From contig NZ_JADOUF010000001.1 in NCBI RefSeq assembly GCF_015751905.1, forward strand, positions 5,952,001 to 6,016,000: a stretch of DNA of 64,000 nt, given 5' to 3'. Shown in pieces: positions 51,324 to 61,014 of the stretch. The translations under genes and the position numbers were made by a program. A model generated the notes under the pieces. It was not told the DNA's origin and did no database searches. It was given only the letters and a program-made list of their open reading frames with translations. Source of the DNA: Longispora fulva (GTDB lineage: Bacteria > Actinomycetota > Actinomycetes > Mycobacteriales > Micromonosporaceae). Every line of letters begins with the position of its first letter. Within the stretch, counting starts at the first letter, position 1.

Positions 51324-52127
51324 GTGGGTCGCAGCGCCGCGTTCTTCGATCTCGATAAGACCGTCATTGCCAAGTCGAGCGCCTTGGCCTTCGGGCGGCC
51401 GTTCTACCGCGACGGCCTGATCACCCGGAGTGACGTCCTGCGGGCTGCGTACGCGCAGCTCGTTTATCAGCGTGCCGGCGCGGACGACCAGCAAATGGAT
51501 CGAATGCGCGATTATCTCGCCCAATTGTGTAAGGGGTGGCGGGCGGACCAGGTCCGGCAGATCGTCACCGAGACTCTGGACCAGCTCATTCACCCTTACA
51601 TCTACGCCGAGGCCGCGACCCTCATCTCCGAGCACCGCGCGGCCGGTCGCGACATCGTGCTCGTGTCCGCCTCCGGTGACGAGATGGTGCGGCCGATCGG
51701 CGAGCTGTTGGGCGTGACGGACGTGATCGCCACCCGGATGGTCGTCGCTGACGGTCACTACACCGGCGAGGTCGACTTCTATGCCGCCGGCCCGAACAAA
51801 GCGACGGCGGTGACCGCCCTGGCGGCCCAACGGGGGTATGACCTCACCGAGTGTTACGCGTACTCCGACTCGATCAGCGACGCCGCCCTCCTCGCCTGTG
51901 TCGGACATCCGACAGCGGTCAACCCGGATCGCGGGCTGCGCCGAGCGGCCCTCGAACACGACTGGCCAGTGTTGACCTTCCGGCACCCGATTCCGTTGCG
52001 CCGCAGGGTTCTGGGCGAGAAGCCGGCCGTCCCGGTCGCGGCGATGGCGGTCACCGCCGTGGCCATCGGCGGCGCTGCGGCGCTCTGGTATGGACGGCGC
52101 CGCCGGAGACTCACCGCCGCGATGTGA
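51324..52127 (+). CDS. HAD-IB family phosphatase with C-terminal membrane helix
   Basis: Starting at a GTG, the 267-residue protein has HAD motif I FFDLDKTVI, motif II VLVSASGDEM, the Lys of motif III (GPNKATAV) and motif IV YSDSISDAALL. The C-terminus has one hydrophobic helix (AAMAVTAVAIGGAAALWYG) and an Arg-rich tail, so the enzyme is probably anchored. SerB-like phosphatases of this branch act on phosphoserine or lysophospholipid-type substrates. The gene is divergent from ssd, the same pair as Rv3660c/Rv3661 in M. tuberculosis as I recall. Confidence 0.88.
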   Translation: MGRSAAFFDLDKTVIAKSSALAFGRPFYRDGLITRSDVLRAAYAQLVYQRAGADDQQMDRMRDYLAQLCKGWRADQVRQIVTETLDQLIHPYIYAEAATLISEHRAAGRDIVLVSASGDEMVRPIGELLGVTDVIATRMVVADGHYTGEVDFYAAGPNKATAVTALAAQRGYDLTECYAYSDSISDAALLACVGHPTAVNPDRGLRRAALEHDWPVLTFRHPIPLRRRVLGEKPAVPVAAMAVTAVAIGGAAALWYGRRRRRLTAAM

Positions 52128-52167
52128 CCGGCCAAAGGAACCCACGCGAGCGAGCTACGGTGGCCCG

Positions 52168-53160
52168 GTGACCCGTCAGCCCACACTGCAGGACGTCGCA
52201 CAGGCCGCAGGGGTGTCGATCGCCACCGCCTCGCGGGTGCTCAACGGCTCAGCGTCGGCGACCTCCCGCACGGTCGGCCCCCACCTGCGCGCCCGGGTGC
52301 TCGACGCGGCCCGACGCCTGCACTACACGGCGAACGCCCAGGCCCAGGCTCTCGCGCGGAGCAGCAACCCACTGGTCGGCCTCCTGCTGCACGACATCGC
52401 CGATCCGTACTTCTCGCTGATCGCTTCGGGGGTGCTGGCCGTGGCCGAGGAGTACCGGATGAGGGTGGTCATCGCCAGCACCGGCACGGACCCGGACGTG
52501 GCGGCGGCGCATCTCGCGGCACTGCGCGGCCAGCGGGCCCAGGCGGCGATCCTGGTCGGCAGCCGGACCACGTCCGACGCCGGGGAGGCCCGGCTGGCCG
52601 AGGAGGTCGAGCAGTTCACGGCCGCCGACGGCCGGGCGGCGTGCGTGGGGCAGCCGGGCCTGCCGGCGCACACGCTCTGCCCCGACAACACGGGTGGCGG
52701 CGCGGCCGTCGGGCGGCACTTCCGGGGTCGGTCCTCGGTCGCCGTGGTGGCCGGGCCCGGACGGCTGCAGACCGTGCGCGACCGGTTGCACGGGTTCCGG
52801 TCCGGGCTGGGGCGGCTCGAGGACACCCTGGTCGAGGCCGACTTCAGCCGGGACGGCGGCTACCGGGCGGCGCAGGCGGTCCCGGCGGACACCACGGCGG
52901 CGTTCGTGATGTCGGACGTGATGGCGACCGGGTTCTGCACCGGGCTGCGCGACCGGGGGCTGCGGATTCCGCAGGACGTGTGGGTCGCGGGGTTCGGCGA
53001 CGTGCCGTCGGTGCGCGACCTCTCGCCGGCGCTGACGACGGTCCGGCTGCCCTTGGTGGAGATGGGCGCGCGGGCGCTGACCCTGGCCCTGGGCGAGGAG
53101 CGGCCCCAGACGATCGGGGTACCGGCGGAGCTGGTCGTCCGCGGCAGCAGCGGAGCCTAG
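52168..53160 (+). CDS. LacI-family regulator
   Basis: The GTG at 52168 starts MTRQPTLQDVAQAAGVSIAT, then ASRVLNGSASA, the LacI headpiece. The 330-residue protein has the hinge region and periplasmic-binding-like sugar domain (PLVGLLLHDIADPYFSLIASG, VWVAGFGDVP, SPALTTVRLP). It converges on and overlaps the fucosidase gene (stops 4 bp across), so it probably represses the adjacent GH29/GH35 genes by binding near their promoter upstream of 56047. The inducer would be a galactose/fucose-type oligosaccharide. Confidence 0.88.
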   Translation: MTRQPTLQDVAQAAGVSIATASRVLNGSASATSRTVGPHLRARVLDAARRLHYTANAQAQALARSSNPLVGLLLHDIADPYFSLIASGVLAVAEEYRMRVVIASTGTDPDVAAAHLAALRGQRAQAAILVGSRTTSDAGEARLAEEVEQFTAADGRAACVGQPGLPAHTLCPDNTGGGAAVGRHFRGRSSVAVVAGPGRLQTVRDRLHGFRSGLGRLEDTLVEADFSRDGGYRAAQAVPADTTAAFVMSDVMATGFCTGLRDRGLRIPQDVWVAGFGDVPSVRDLSPALTTVRLPLVEMGARALTLALGEERPQTIGVPAELVVRGSSGA

Positions 53161-54338
53161 GTCAGCTTCACCACGGCCGGGAAGTCCCCGGGATTCATGC
53201 TGATCCGCAGGTGCCCGTCGCGCACCTCGGAACCGCGTACCCGACTCCCGATCGCCTCCGTGTACGGGAACCGACCCGGGTCCGGCAGCGGCACGGACAG
53301 CTCCGACGCCGAGGACGTCACGATGATGTAGTCCGCGCCCTCGCGCCGGGTCGACGTCCAGCCCTGCCCGGAGCTGAAACCGACCCTGGTCCCGTAGATG
53401 GCCTCACCGTGGGTGACCAGCCACTCGCCCACCCCGCGCAGTCGGCTGATCTGGTGGTCGGGGATGTTGCCGGACTGGGTGGGGCCGACGTTGAGCAGCA
53501 GGTTGGAGCCGTACCCGGCGGCGCGGGCCAGGCGCGCCGTGAGCTGCCCGGCGCTGCGCCGCAGCGGGTCGTGCGGCATGAAGCCCCAGCTGGCGTCCAT
53601 GGACATGCAGGTCTCGGCCGGGGCGTCGCCGGCCAGTGCCGGGTTGACCTCCTGCTCGAAGCACTGGATGTCCTCGCCGGGTAGCAGGGTGGAGTGCCGG
53701 TTGTTGAGGATCACGGCGTCGGGCTGGGCGTTGTGCACGGCCGCGTACAGCTCGGGGTAGTGGTAGTCCGCGCGGCCGGCGAACCAGTCGGGGTGGTCGC
53801 GGGACAGCCGGGTGCCGGGCCAGTCGCCGTCGAGCCAGAGCTGCACGAGCGGCCCGTACTGGGTGCAGACCTCCTTGACCTGGCCGAACAGGTACTCCCG
53901 GAACGAGTGCCACGAGGAGTTGTTCTGCCAGTCGCGGTAGCCGGGGTGCGACCAGTCGACCAGGGAGAGGTACACACCGAGTCCGAGGCCCCGGTCGCGG
54001 CACGCGTCGGCGAGCTCGGCCAGCAGGTCCCGGCCGAACGGCGTCTTCGTGATCTTGAAGTCGGACATCTGGGTGTCGAAGAGCGAGAAGCCGTCGTGGT
54101 GCCGGGCGGTCACGGTGATGTAGCGCTGGCCGGCGTCGAGGGCGAGGTCGGCCAGTCGGGCTGCGTCCCACTCGCTGCCGTAGAAGTGGTCGGCCAGGCC
54201 CCTGTATCGGTCGGCGGGCACCCTGTCGTTGAACATGTGCCATTCGCCGCGCCCCACGAGCGCATACAGACCCCAGTGGACGAACAGCCCAAAACGGGCG
54301 TCCTGGAACCACTCAAGACCCCGAGCGCTCGCCTTCAC
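53157..54338 (-). CDS. GH29 alpha-L-fucosidase
   Basis: The 393-residue enzyme starts at a GTG that overlaps the beta-galactosidase stop. Signatures are FGLFVHWGLYALVGRGEWHM, the HHDGFSLFD loop (H80-H81-D82) and the nucleophile region LVQLWLDGDW with Asp170. No signal peptide is seen, so it is intracellular. It would remove fucose from oligosaccharides after uptake. Lack of a recognisable transporter next to it means substrate import depends on a distant system. Confidence 0.88.
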   Translation of the reverse strand: MKASARGLEWFQDARFGLFVHWGLYALVGRGEWHMFNDRVPADRYRGLADHFYGSEWDAARLADLALDAGQRYITVTARHHDGFSLFDTQMSDFKITKTPFGRDLLAELADACRDRGLGLGVYLSLVDWSHPGYRDWQNNSSWHSFREYLFGQVKEVCTQYGPLVQLWLDGDWPGTRLSRDHPDWFAGRADYHYPELYAAVHNAQPDAVILNNRHSTLLPGEDIQCFEQEVNPALAGDAPAETCMSMDASWGFMPHDPLRRSAGQLTARLARAAGYGSNLLLNVGPTQSGNIPDHQISRLRGVGEWLVTHGEAIYGTRVGFSSGQGWTSTRREGADYIIVTSSASELSVPLPDPGRFPYTEAIGSRVRGSEVRDGHLRISMNPGDFPAVVKLT

Positions 54339-56047
54339 CCCAGACCTGCCTCCCCATCGATGGACACAGCGGACTGTGCCACACCATCAAGCTCCAACAC
54401 AACGACCTCATTCGACCCAGAACGCAGGATCGGCGCGGGCAGGTACAGCGTGCGCTGCGGGCCCACCGCGTTGTACCTACCCAGACAGAAGCCGTTTACC
54501 CATACATACCCGCGCAGTCCACCGGGGACGGCCAGGTACCCGTCGAGGGGTTCGTCGATCTTCAAGTCGCCCCGGGTGAAGACCGGCCCGACCCCCTCGA
54601 CACCCGAACCCCAAGGAACATCTTCCCAGTTCAACGGGTACGCGGTCACCCCGTGCAGATACTGCCGCTCATGCCGGAGCGCCCGGATGCCCTTGGTCTC
54701 CCCGACGTGCGGCCCGTAGTTGACCCGGCCCAGCGACTCGACGAGGACCTCCACGGTCGCAGGACCAGCAACATCATCGATGGTGTTAGTCCCGCCACGT
54801 TCCAGGGTCGCCCGCAACTGTCCGTCAACGAACACATGCGCGCGGTCGGCGATCCCGTCCACGACCAGCGGATAGGGCTGCCGGGGGCCCGGGACCTCCA
54901 CCCTGTACAGCACGAGGCCGTGCACGACGCCCAGGTCCTCATAGCTCACCGGCATCGGACTTCCGACACCGTCGCGCACCAGACCACGCCAGGACGTCGG
55001 CTCGCCGAGCGTCACCGTCCGGGGAACCAGCACCGGCGGCAACGGCTCAGGATCGGGAATGTCCGACGTGTACTTCGCGAGCACCTCCCGGAACGCCCAG
55101 AACTTCTCCGTCGGCGCCCCGCGCTCATCGATCGGCGCGTCATAGTCGTACGACGTGACGGTCGGCTGGTAGTCGCCGTCGTGGTAGGTGCCGCCCCGGT
55201 TCGCGCCGGCCCAGGTGCCGAAGTTCGTCCCGCCGTGCGCCATGTAGAAGTTGACCGACCCGCCCAGGGCCAGCATCTCGTCCAGAGTGGCCGCAGCGTC
55301 CGCCGCCGACCGGGTGATGTGCTCGTCGCCCCAGTGGTCGAACCAGCCGTTCCAGAACTCCATGCACATCGGCGGGTCGTCCGGCCGGTGCCGCTTCAGC
55401 GTCTCGAACGCCGCCTTCGGATCCGACCCGAAGTTGACCGTGGCCAGGATGCCCGGCACCGACCCCCCGGTGAGCATGTGGTCCTCGGGCCCGTCGGACG
55501 TGAACAGCGGCACGTCGACCCCCCGGGCGAGCAGCCCGTCCGCGAGATACCGCAGATACTCCTGGTCCGAGCCGTACGAGCCGTACTCGTTCTCGACCTG
55601 CACCATGATGACGTTGCCACCCCGGCTCACCTGCCGCTCGACCACCAGCGGCAACAGCGCGTCGAAGAACCGGTCCACCGGCGCCAGGAACCGCTGGTCA
55701 TGACACCGCAGCGGCACGCCCGAACCGGTCAGCCACGCCGGCAGCCCGCCGTTCTCCCACTCCGCGCAGATGTACGGCCCCGGACGCACGATCGCGCACA
55801 ACCCCGCCTCGGCCGCGTCGTCGAGGAACTTCGCCAGGTGGTCCAGCCGCTCCACCACCCCGGCGACCGGTTCGTGGTAGTTCCACGCCACGTACGTCTC
55901 GACCGTGTTCAGCCCCATCGCGCGGAGCATCCGCAGCCGGGCCGGCCACTGCTCGGGCAGGCTGCGGAAGTAGTGCATCGCGCCGGAGAGCACCCGGAAG
56001 GGCTCCCCGCGCAGCTCGAAGCCCTGGGGCGTGACGGCGAACGACAT
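54335..56047 (-). CDS. GH35 beta-galactosidase
   Basis: The start is the ATG at 56047 (MSFAVTPQGFELRGEPFRVL); upstream in-frame residues look non-coding. The 570-residue enzyme has the TIM barrel with acid/base Glu154 (MVQVENEYGSYG) and nucleophile Glu230 (CMEFWNGWFDHWG), plus ICAEWENGGLPAWL. C-terminal jelly-roll domains follow. No signal peptide. With the fucosidase it forms a two-gene operon for degrading fucosylated or galactosylated glycans inside the cell, under LacI-type control. Confidence 0.92.
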   Translation of the reverse strand: MSFAVTPQGFELRGEPFRVLSGAMHYFRSLPEQWPARLRMLRAMGLNTVETYVAWNYHEPVAGVVERLDHLAKFLDDAAEAGLCAIVRPGPYICAEWENGGLPAWLTGSGVPLRCHDQRFLAPVDRFFDALLPLVVERQVSRGGNVIMVQVENEYGSYGSDQEYLRYLADGLLARGVDVPLFTSDGPEDHMLTGGSVPGILATVNFGSDPKAAFETLKRHRPDDPPMCMEFWNGWFDHWGDEHITRSAADAAATLDEMLALGGSVNFYMAHGGTNFGTWAGANRGGTYHDGDYQPTVTSYDYDAPIDERGAPTEKFWAFREVLAKYTSDIPDPEPLPPVLVPRTVTLGEPTSWRGLVRDGVGSPMPVSYEDLGVVHGLVLYRVEVPGPRQPYPLVVDGIADRAHVFVDGQLRATLERGGTNTIDDVAGPATVEVLVESLGRVNYGPHVGETKGIRALRHERQYLHGVTAYPLNWEDVPWGSGVEGVGPVFTRGDLKIDEPLDGYLAVPGGLRGYVWVNGFCLGRYNAVGPQRTLYLPAPILRSGSNEVVVLELDGVAQSAVSIDGEAGLG

Positions 56048-56516
56048 ACGCAAGTTCCTACCCGATGTCGCGGTGCGGTGCCAGCCGGTCCCAGAAACCC
56101 CGCCCCCGGTCCCATGAACCCCAGCCGTCACAGGTTGCCCGGAATCCCTGGCGGGACCGGGAGAACCGGGGTAGAAAGGTTATAGCGGATCTCATCTGAT
56201 GAACCCCGTTTCACCAGCAAGATATGAGCTCCGCCGCACGGCCACCGGGCACCCACGCGCGACCAGCCGCGGGAAGGCGCGTCGCCCAGGACAGCAGCAA
56301 TGGTCCTGGCTCGACGAGAAAAGGTGCACGCATGATCACTCGGCCGGACGTGCGGATTTGAGACGGCGCTCCAGACTGTTGGAGCGCCGTCCCTCCTTGT
56401 GGGGCCTGGTCGGGCAGCCCCGTCGAAGGCGTCTCCGTCCGGGCCGGCCAACCCACAGGCCTACCTCACGGATCGCCAACCGACCAGAGTGGCAAGGGCA
56501 GCCTAGGCTTGTGGGT
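56048..56516. other. 469-bp intergenic region upstream of GH35 and the oxidoreductase gene
   Basis: The divergent region between the GH35 gene and the oxidoreductase. It holds the tiny frame and hairpin at 56332-56391 and otherwise no supported gene. I see no clear long palindrome of the LacI operator type; the sequence around 56170-56200 is relatively AT-rich and may carry the GH35 promoter. Confidence 0.5.
56332..56391 (+). promoter_or_regulatory. Nine-residue frame followed directly by a strong hairpin
   Basis: An ATG at 56332, with AAAAGGTGCACGC in front, encodes MITRPDVRI and stops at TGA (56359-56361). The next base starts a perfect 12-bp hairpin, GACGGCGCTCCA/TGGAGCGCCGTC (56362-56373 and 56380-56391), then CCCTCCTT. 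The layout resembles a leader peptide plus attenuator/terminator. It could also be the 3' end of a small transcript. Confidence 0.4.
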
Positions 56517-57359
56517 ATGACTGTCGGCATTGTCAGCCCCGGGCACATGGGTGCCGGACTCGGATTTTCTCTGGTGCGCGGCGGCGAACGCGTGGTCGCC
56601 ACGATCACCGGCCGCTCGGCGCGTACGGCCCGGCTCGCCCGGGACCTGGAGCTGCTGCCCGACCTCGACGCCGTCGTGTCCGTCTCCGACGTGCTGCTCG
56701 TCGTGACCCCGCCCGCCGAGGCCGTCGCGGCAGCCGCTGAGATCGCCGCAGCCGCGCAGCGGACCGGGGCCCGGCCGCTCGTCGTGGACATGAACGCCGT
56801 CTCCCCCGCCACCGTGACGGCCGTGCAGGCGGAGCTGGCCGGGCTCGACCTGGTCGACGGCTCGATCTCGGGCGGTCCGCCGAGCGTCGTCGACGGTACC
56901 CGGCTGTACTTCTCCGGGCCCCGGGTCGCGGAGGTCCTCACCCTGTCCTGGACCGGCGTGGAGCCGATCTCGATGGGCGGGGACGTCGGGACGGCGAGCG
57001 CGCTGAAGATGTGCACGGCGAGCGTCTACAAGGGAACCGCGGCCCTGCTGGCGCACGCGATGGTCACTGCCGAGCACCACGGGGTGCTCGACGCCTTCCT
57101 GTCGGATGTCGGACGCAACATTCCGGGCAAGCCGGTCGATGTAGCGCGGGCCGCAACAAAGGCGCACCGCTACGTCGGGGAGATGCACGAGATCGCGGCC
57201 ACCCAGGCCGACGCGGGGCTGTCCCCGGCCCTGTTCGCCGCCATCGCCGCGATCTGGCGGGACATCTCGGGCGGCCCGTTGGCGAAGGGCGATCCGGAGT
57301 CCGTCAACGCGGCCATGCCCGCGGCCGAGATCGTCGCCGGGTTGTTGCCCAGAGGTTGA
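56517..57359 (+). CDS. NAD(P)-dependent oxidoreductase, 6PGDH-like with DUF1932 domain
   Basis: The start is the ATG at 56517 (MTVGIVSPGHMGAGLGFSLV); earlier in-frame sequence is not protein-like. The 280-residue protein has a Rossmann NAD(P) motif (VSPGHMGAGLG), SDVLLVVTPP and the beta-hydroxyacid-dehydrogenase signature VDGSISGGPPS. The C-terminal helical DUF1932 part reads SALKMCTASVYKGTAALLAH. Substrate unknown. Confidence 0.85.
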   Translation: MTVGIVSPGHMGAGLGFSLVRGGERVVATITGRSARTARLARDLELLPDLDAVVSVSDVLLVVTPPAEAVAAAAEIAAAAQRTGARPLVVDMNAVSPATVTAVQAELAGLDLVDGSISGGPPSVVDGTRLYFSGPRVAEVLTLSWTGVEPISMGGDVGTASALKMCTASVYKGTAALLAHAMVTAEHHGVLDAFLSDVGRNIPGKPVDVARAATKAHRYVGEMHEIAATQADAGLSPALFAAIAAIWRDISGGPLAKGDPESVNAAMPAAEIVAGLLPRG

Positions 57360-57414
57360 CCTGGCCCTCTAGTGTTCCGCTGGTCATTTCCACACCCTCA
57401 GCGGAGCACCCTCC

Positions 57415-57981
57415 ATGAACCAGGCAGCAATCACCCTCCCCGATGAGGTCTTCTACGGCCTCTTCGCGTTCTACGGCGTGTCCGGCGCGTTCCTGATCCT
57501 CGCGTCGGCACTCACCAAGAACGACACCGTCGGCTGGCGGATCGGTCGCGCCGTGATCGGCGTCGCCCTCCTCGGCTACTGCGCCTACGGCTTCCTCGGC
57601 GACGCCGAGACCGTGTTCATCAGCCTCAAGCTGACGATCGCCCCGGTGCTGCTCGTCGGCCAGGCCATCATGGCGCTGTTCAAGAAGCCCGAGCCGACTC
57701 CGGACCTGAGCCAGCTCCCGCCGCCGACCGCCCCCCAGGGCTACCCGGCCCCGGGCATGCTGCCCCCGCCCCAGGGCGCCCCGGTCCCCGGCCAGGCCCC
57801 CGCTCCGGGCCAGGCCCCAGCTCCGGGCCAGGCTCCCCAGGGCCAGGTCCCCGCCCCGGTCCCGGCACCGGCACCGGTCTCGGTCCCGCAGCAGGGCTTC
57901 GAGCCGTCCCAGGCCGGCTTCGTCGCGCCGACCCTGGCAGCTCCCGTCGCCCCGCAGGCGCCGGTCTCGCCCCAGCAGTAG
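57415..57981 (+). CDS. Membrane protein with Pro/Ala/Gln-rich tail
   Basis: The 188-residue product has three hydrophobic segments in the first 85 residues (FYGLFAFYGVSGAFLILASA, AVIGVALLGYCAYGFLG, LTIAPVLLVGQAIMALF), then a low-complexity tail of about 100 residues with GQAPAP repeats (APAPGQAPAPGQAP). Such tails are common on actinobacterial surface-exposed small membrane proteins and may interact with the wall or with SH3-like domains. No known family is recognised. Confidence 0.75.
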   Translation: MNQAAITLPDEVFYGLFAFYGVSGAFLILASALTKNDTVGWRIGRAVIGVALLGYCAYGFLGDAETVFISLKLTIAPVLLVGQAIMALFKKPEPTPDLSQLPPPTAPQGYPAPGMLPPPQGAPVPGQAPAPGQAPAPGQAPQGQVPAPVPAPAPVSVPQQGFEPSQAGFVAPTLAAPVAPQAPVSPQQ

Positions 57982-58005
57982 CGCTCGGCGACGGGCCGGC
58001 CTCCC

Positions 58006-58722
58006 TCAGACCAGCCCGTCGCAGATCGCCGTGGTCTCCTCGGCGGCCCGGGTCACCGCCGCCGCGTAGTGCTTCAACCAGGACCGCAACCCGTCGGGGG
58101 TACCCGTCGCGAACGTCGCCTGCGACCCCCGGTACTCCGGCTCGCGGTCCAGGTGCCCCAGGTCGATCGGCAGCAGCCCGCGCAGGTCGAACCCGCCGGC
58201 GATCAGGGTCAGCCGGGCCGCGCCCCGGGCCACCACCCCGTTGACCTGCCCGAACGCGCCCAGCGCCAGCAGCTCCCCGTGCACGACGGCCGCGAGCAGC
58301 AGCGTGTCCTCCTTACCGGTGACCAGCTCCACGAGCGTGTCGAGCCGCGCCTGGGCCCCGGGGGCCGGCCGGCCCAGCTCGTCGTCGGGCACGATGCCCC
58401 GGCCCGCCAGCATGTGCAGTTTGGCCAGCACCTGGCGCGGGGCCCGGGGCCAGCTCGGGGCCAGCCCCTCCAGCGCCTGGGACACGCGCAGCGCGCCCTG
58501 CACCACCGGGTCGAGCGCGGTACCGGCCCGCAGGTCGTCCAGGTCGTGGTCGTGGCCTTCGAGGGCGGCGCTGGCCCGGGCGGTCCGCAGTCCGGCTTCC
58601 ACGGCGACCTGGCCGCCCTGTTTGCGCATCGCGCGGTGCCGGAGCGTGGCGTCGAAGGAGGCGCGCGCCTCTGCCAGCGTGTCGGCGATGTCGGCGAGGT
58701 CCAGCAGCGGGGCGAGCGTCAT
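58006..58722 (-). CDS. Fic-like protein with degenerate active site
   Basis: The start is the ATG at 58722 (MTLAPLLDLADIADTLAEAR). The 238-residue helical protein has a segment, VHGELLALGAFGQVNGVVARGAARL, that aligns with the Fic core HPFxxGNGRxxR-type motif. The His is replaced by Gly, the following residue is altered and only F, N-G and R remain. AMP transfer is therefore unlikely. It lies between the Pro-rich membrane protein and acs; related genes accompany acs in other actinomycetes as I recall. A regulatory or structural role is possible. Confidence 0.65.
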   Translation of the reverse strand: MTLAPLLDLADIADTLAEARASFDATLRHRAMRKQGGQVAVEAGLRTARASAALEGHDHDLDDLRAGTALDPVVQGALRVSQALEGLAPSWPRAPRQVLAKLHMLAGRGIVPDDELGRPAPGAQARLDTLVELVTGKEDTLLLAAVVHGELLALGAFGQVNGVVARGAARLTLIAGGFDLRGLLPIDLGHLDREPEYRGSQATFATGTPDGLRSWLKHYAAAVTRAAEETTAICDGLV

Positions 58723-59012
58723 GCCGCCGAGGTTACCCACCGGTTCAGTGTCGCTCACCGCGCCGGGCCGCCTTTCCGCTCCCAGCGCCGGGCCCCGACG
58801 CGGCTCACCCGACGCGGCGGCCAGCTCACGGAACGCGCCGGGTCTCGCCGGAAAAGCACCCCATGCCCCAGGCTGGGCGGACAATCTACCCGGCAGCCAA
58901 CCGGTTACTGCGCGATTGGTTTCGAAAAACGGCCGGACCGAACATTTATCGAGCAGGCAGAGCACGCTATGTTGGGCCTGAGCCCTGGATCACACAAGGA
59001 GCGGCCAAGAAG

Positions 59013-60944
<1,932 letters not shown>

Positions 60945-60960
60945 CGGTCTGTAGGAAGTG

Positions 60961-60998
60961 CTGCGGCCTACCGACGTTTACCCGTCGGTAGGCCGCAG
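60961..60998. terminator. Terminator after acs
   Basis: CTGCGGCCTACCGACG and CGTCGGTAGGCCGCAG are perfect 16-bp arms around TTTACC, 16 bp after the acs stop codon. Confidence 0.85.
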
Positions 60999-61014
60999 GT
61001 CCTATGCTGCCGGC

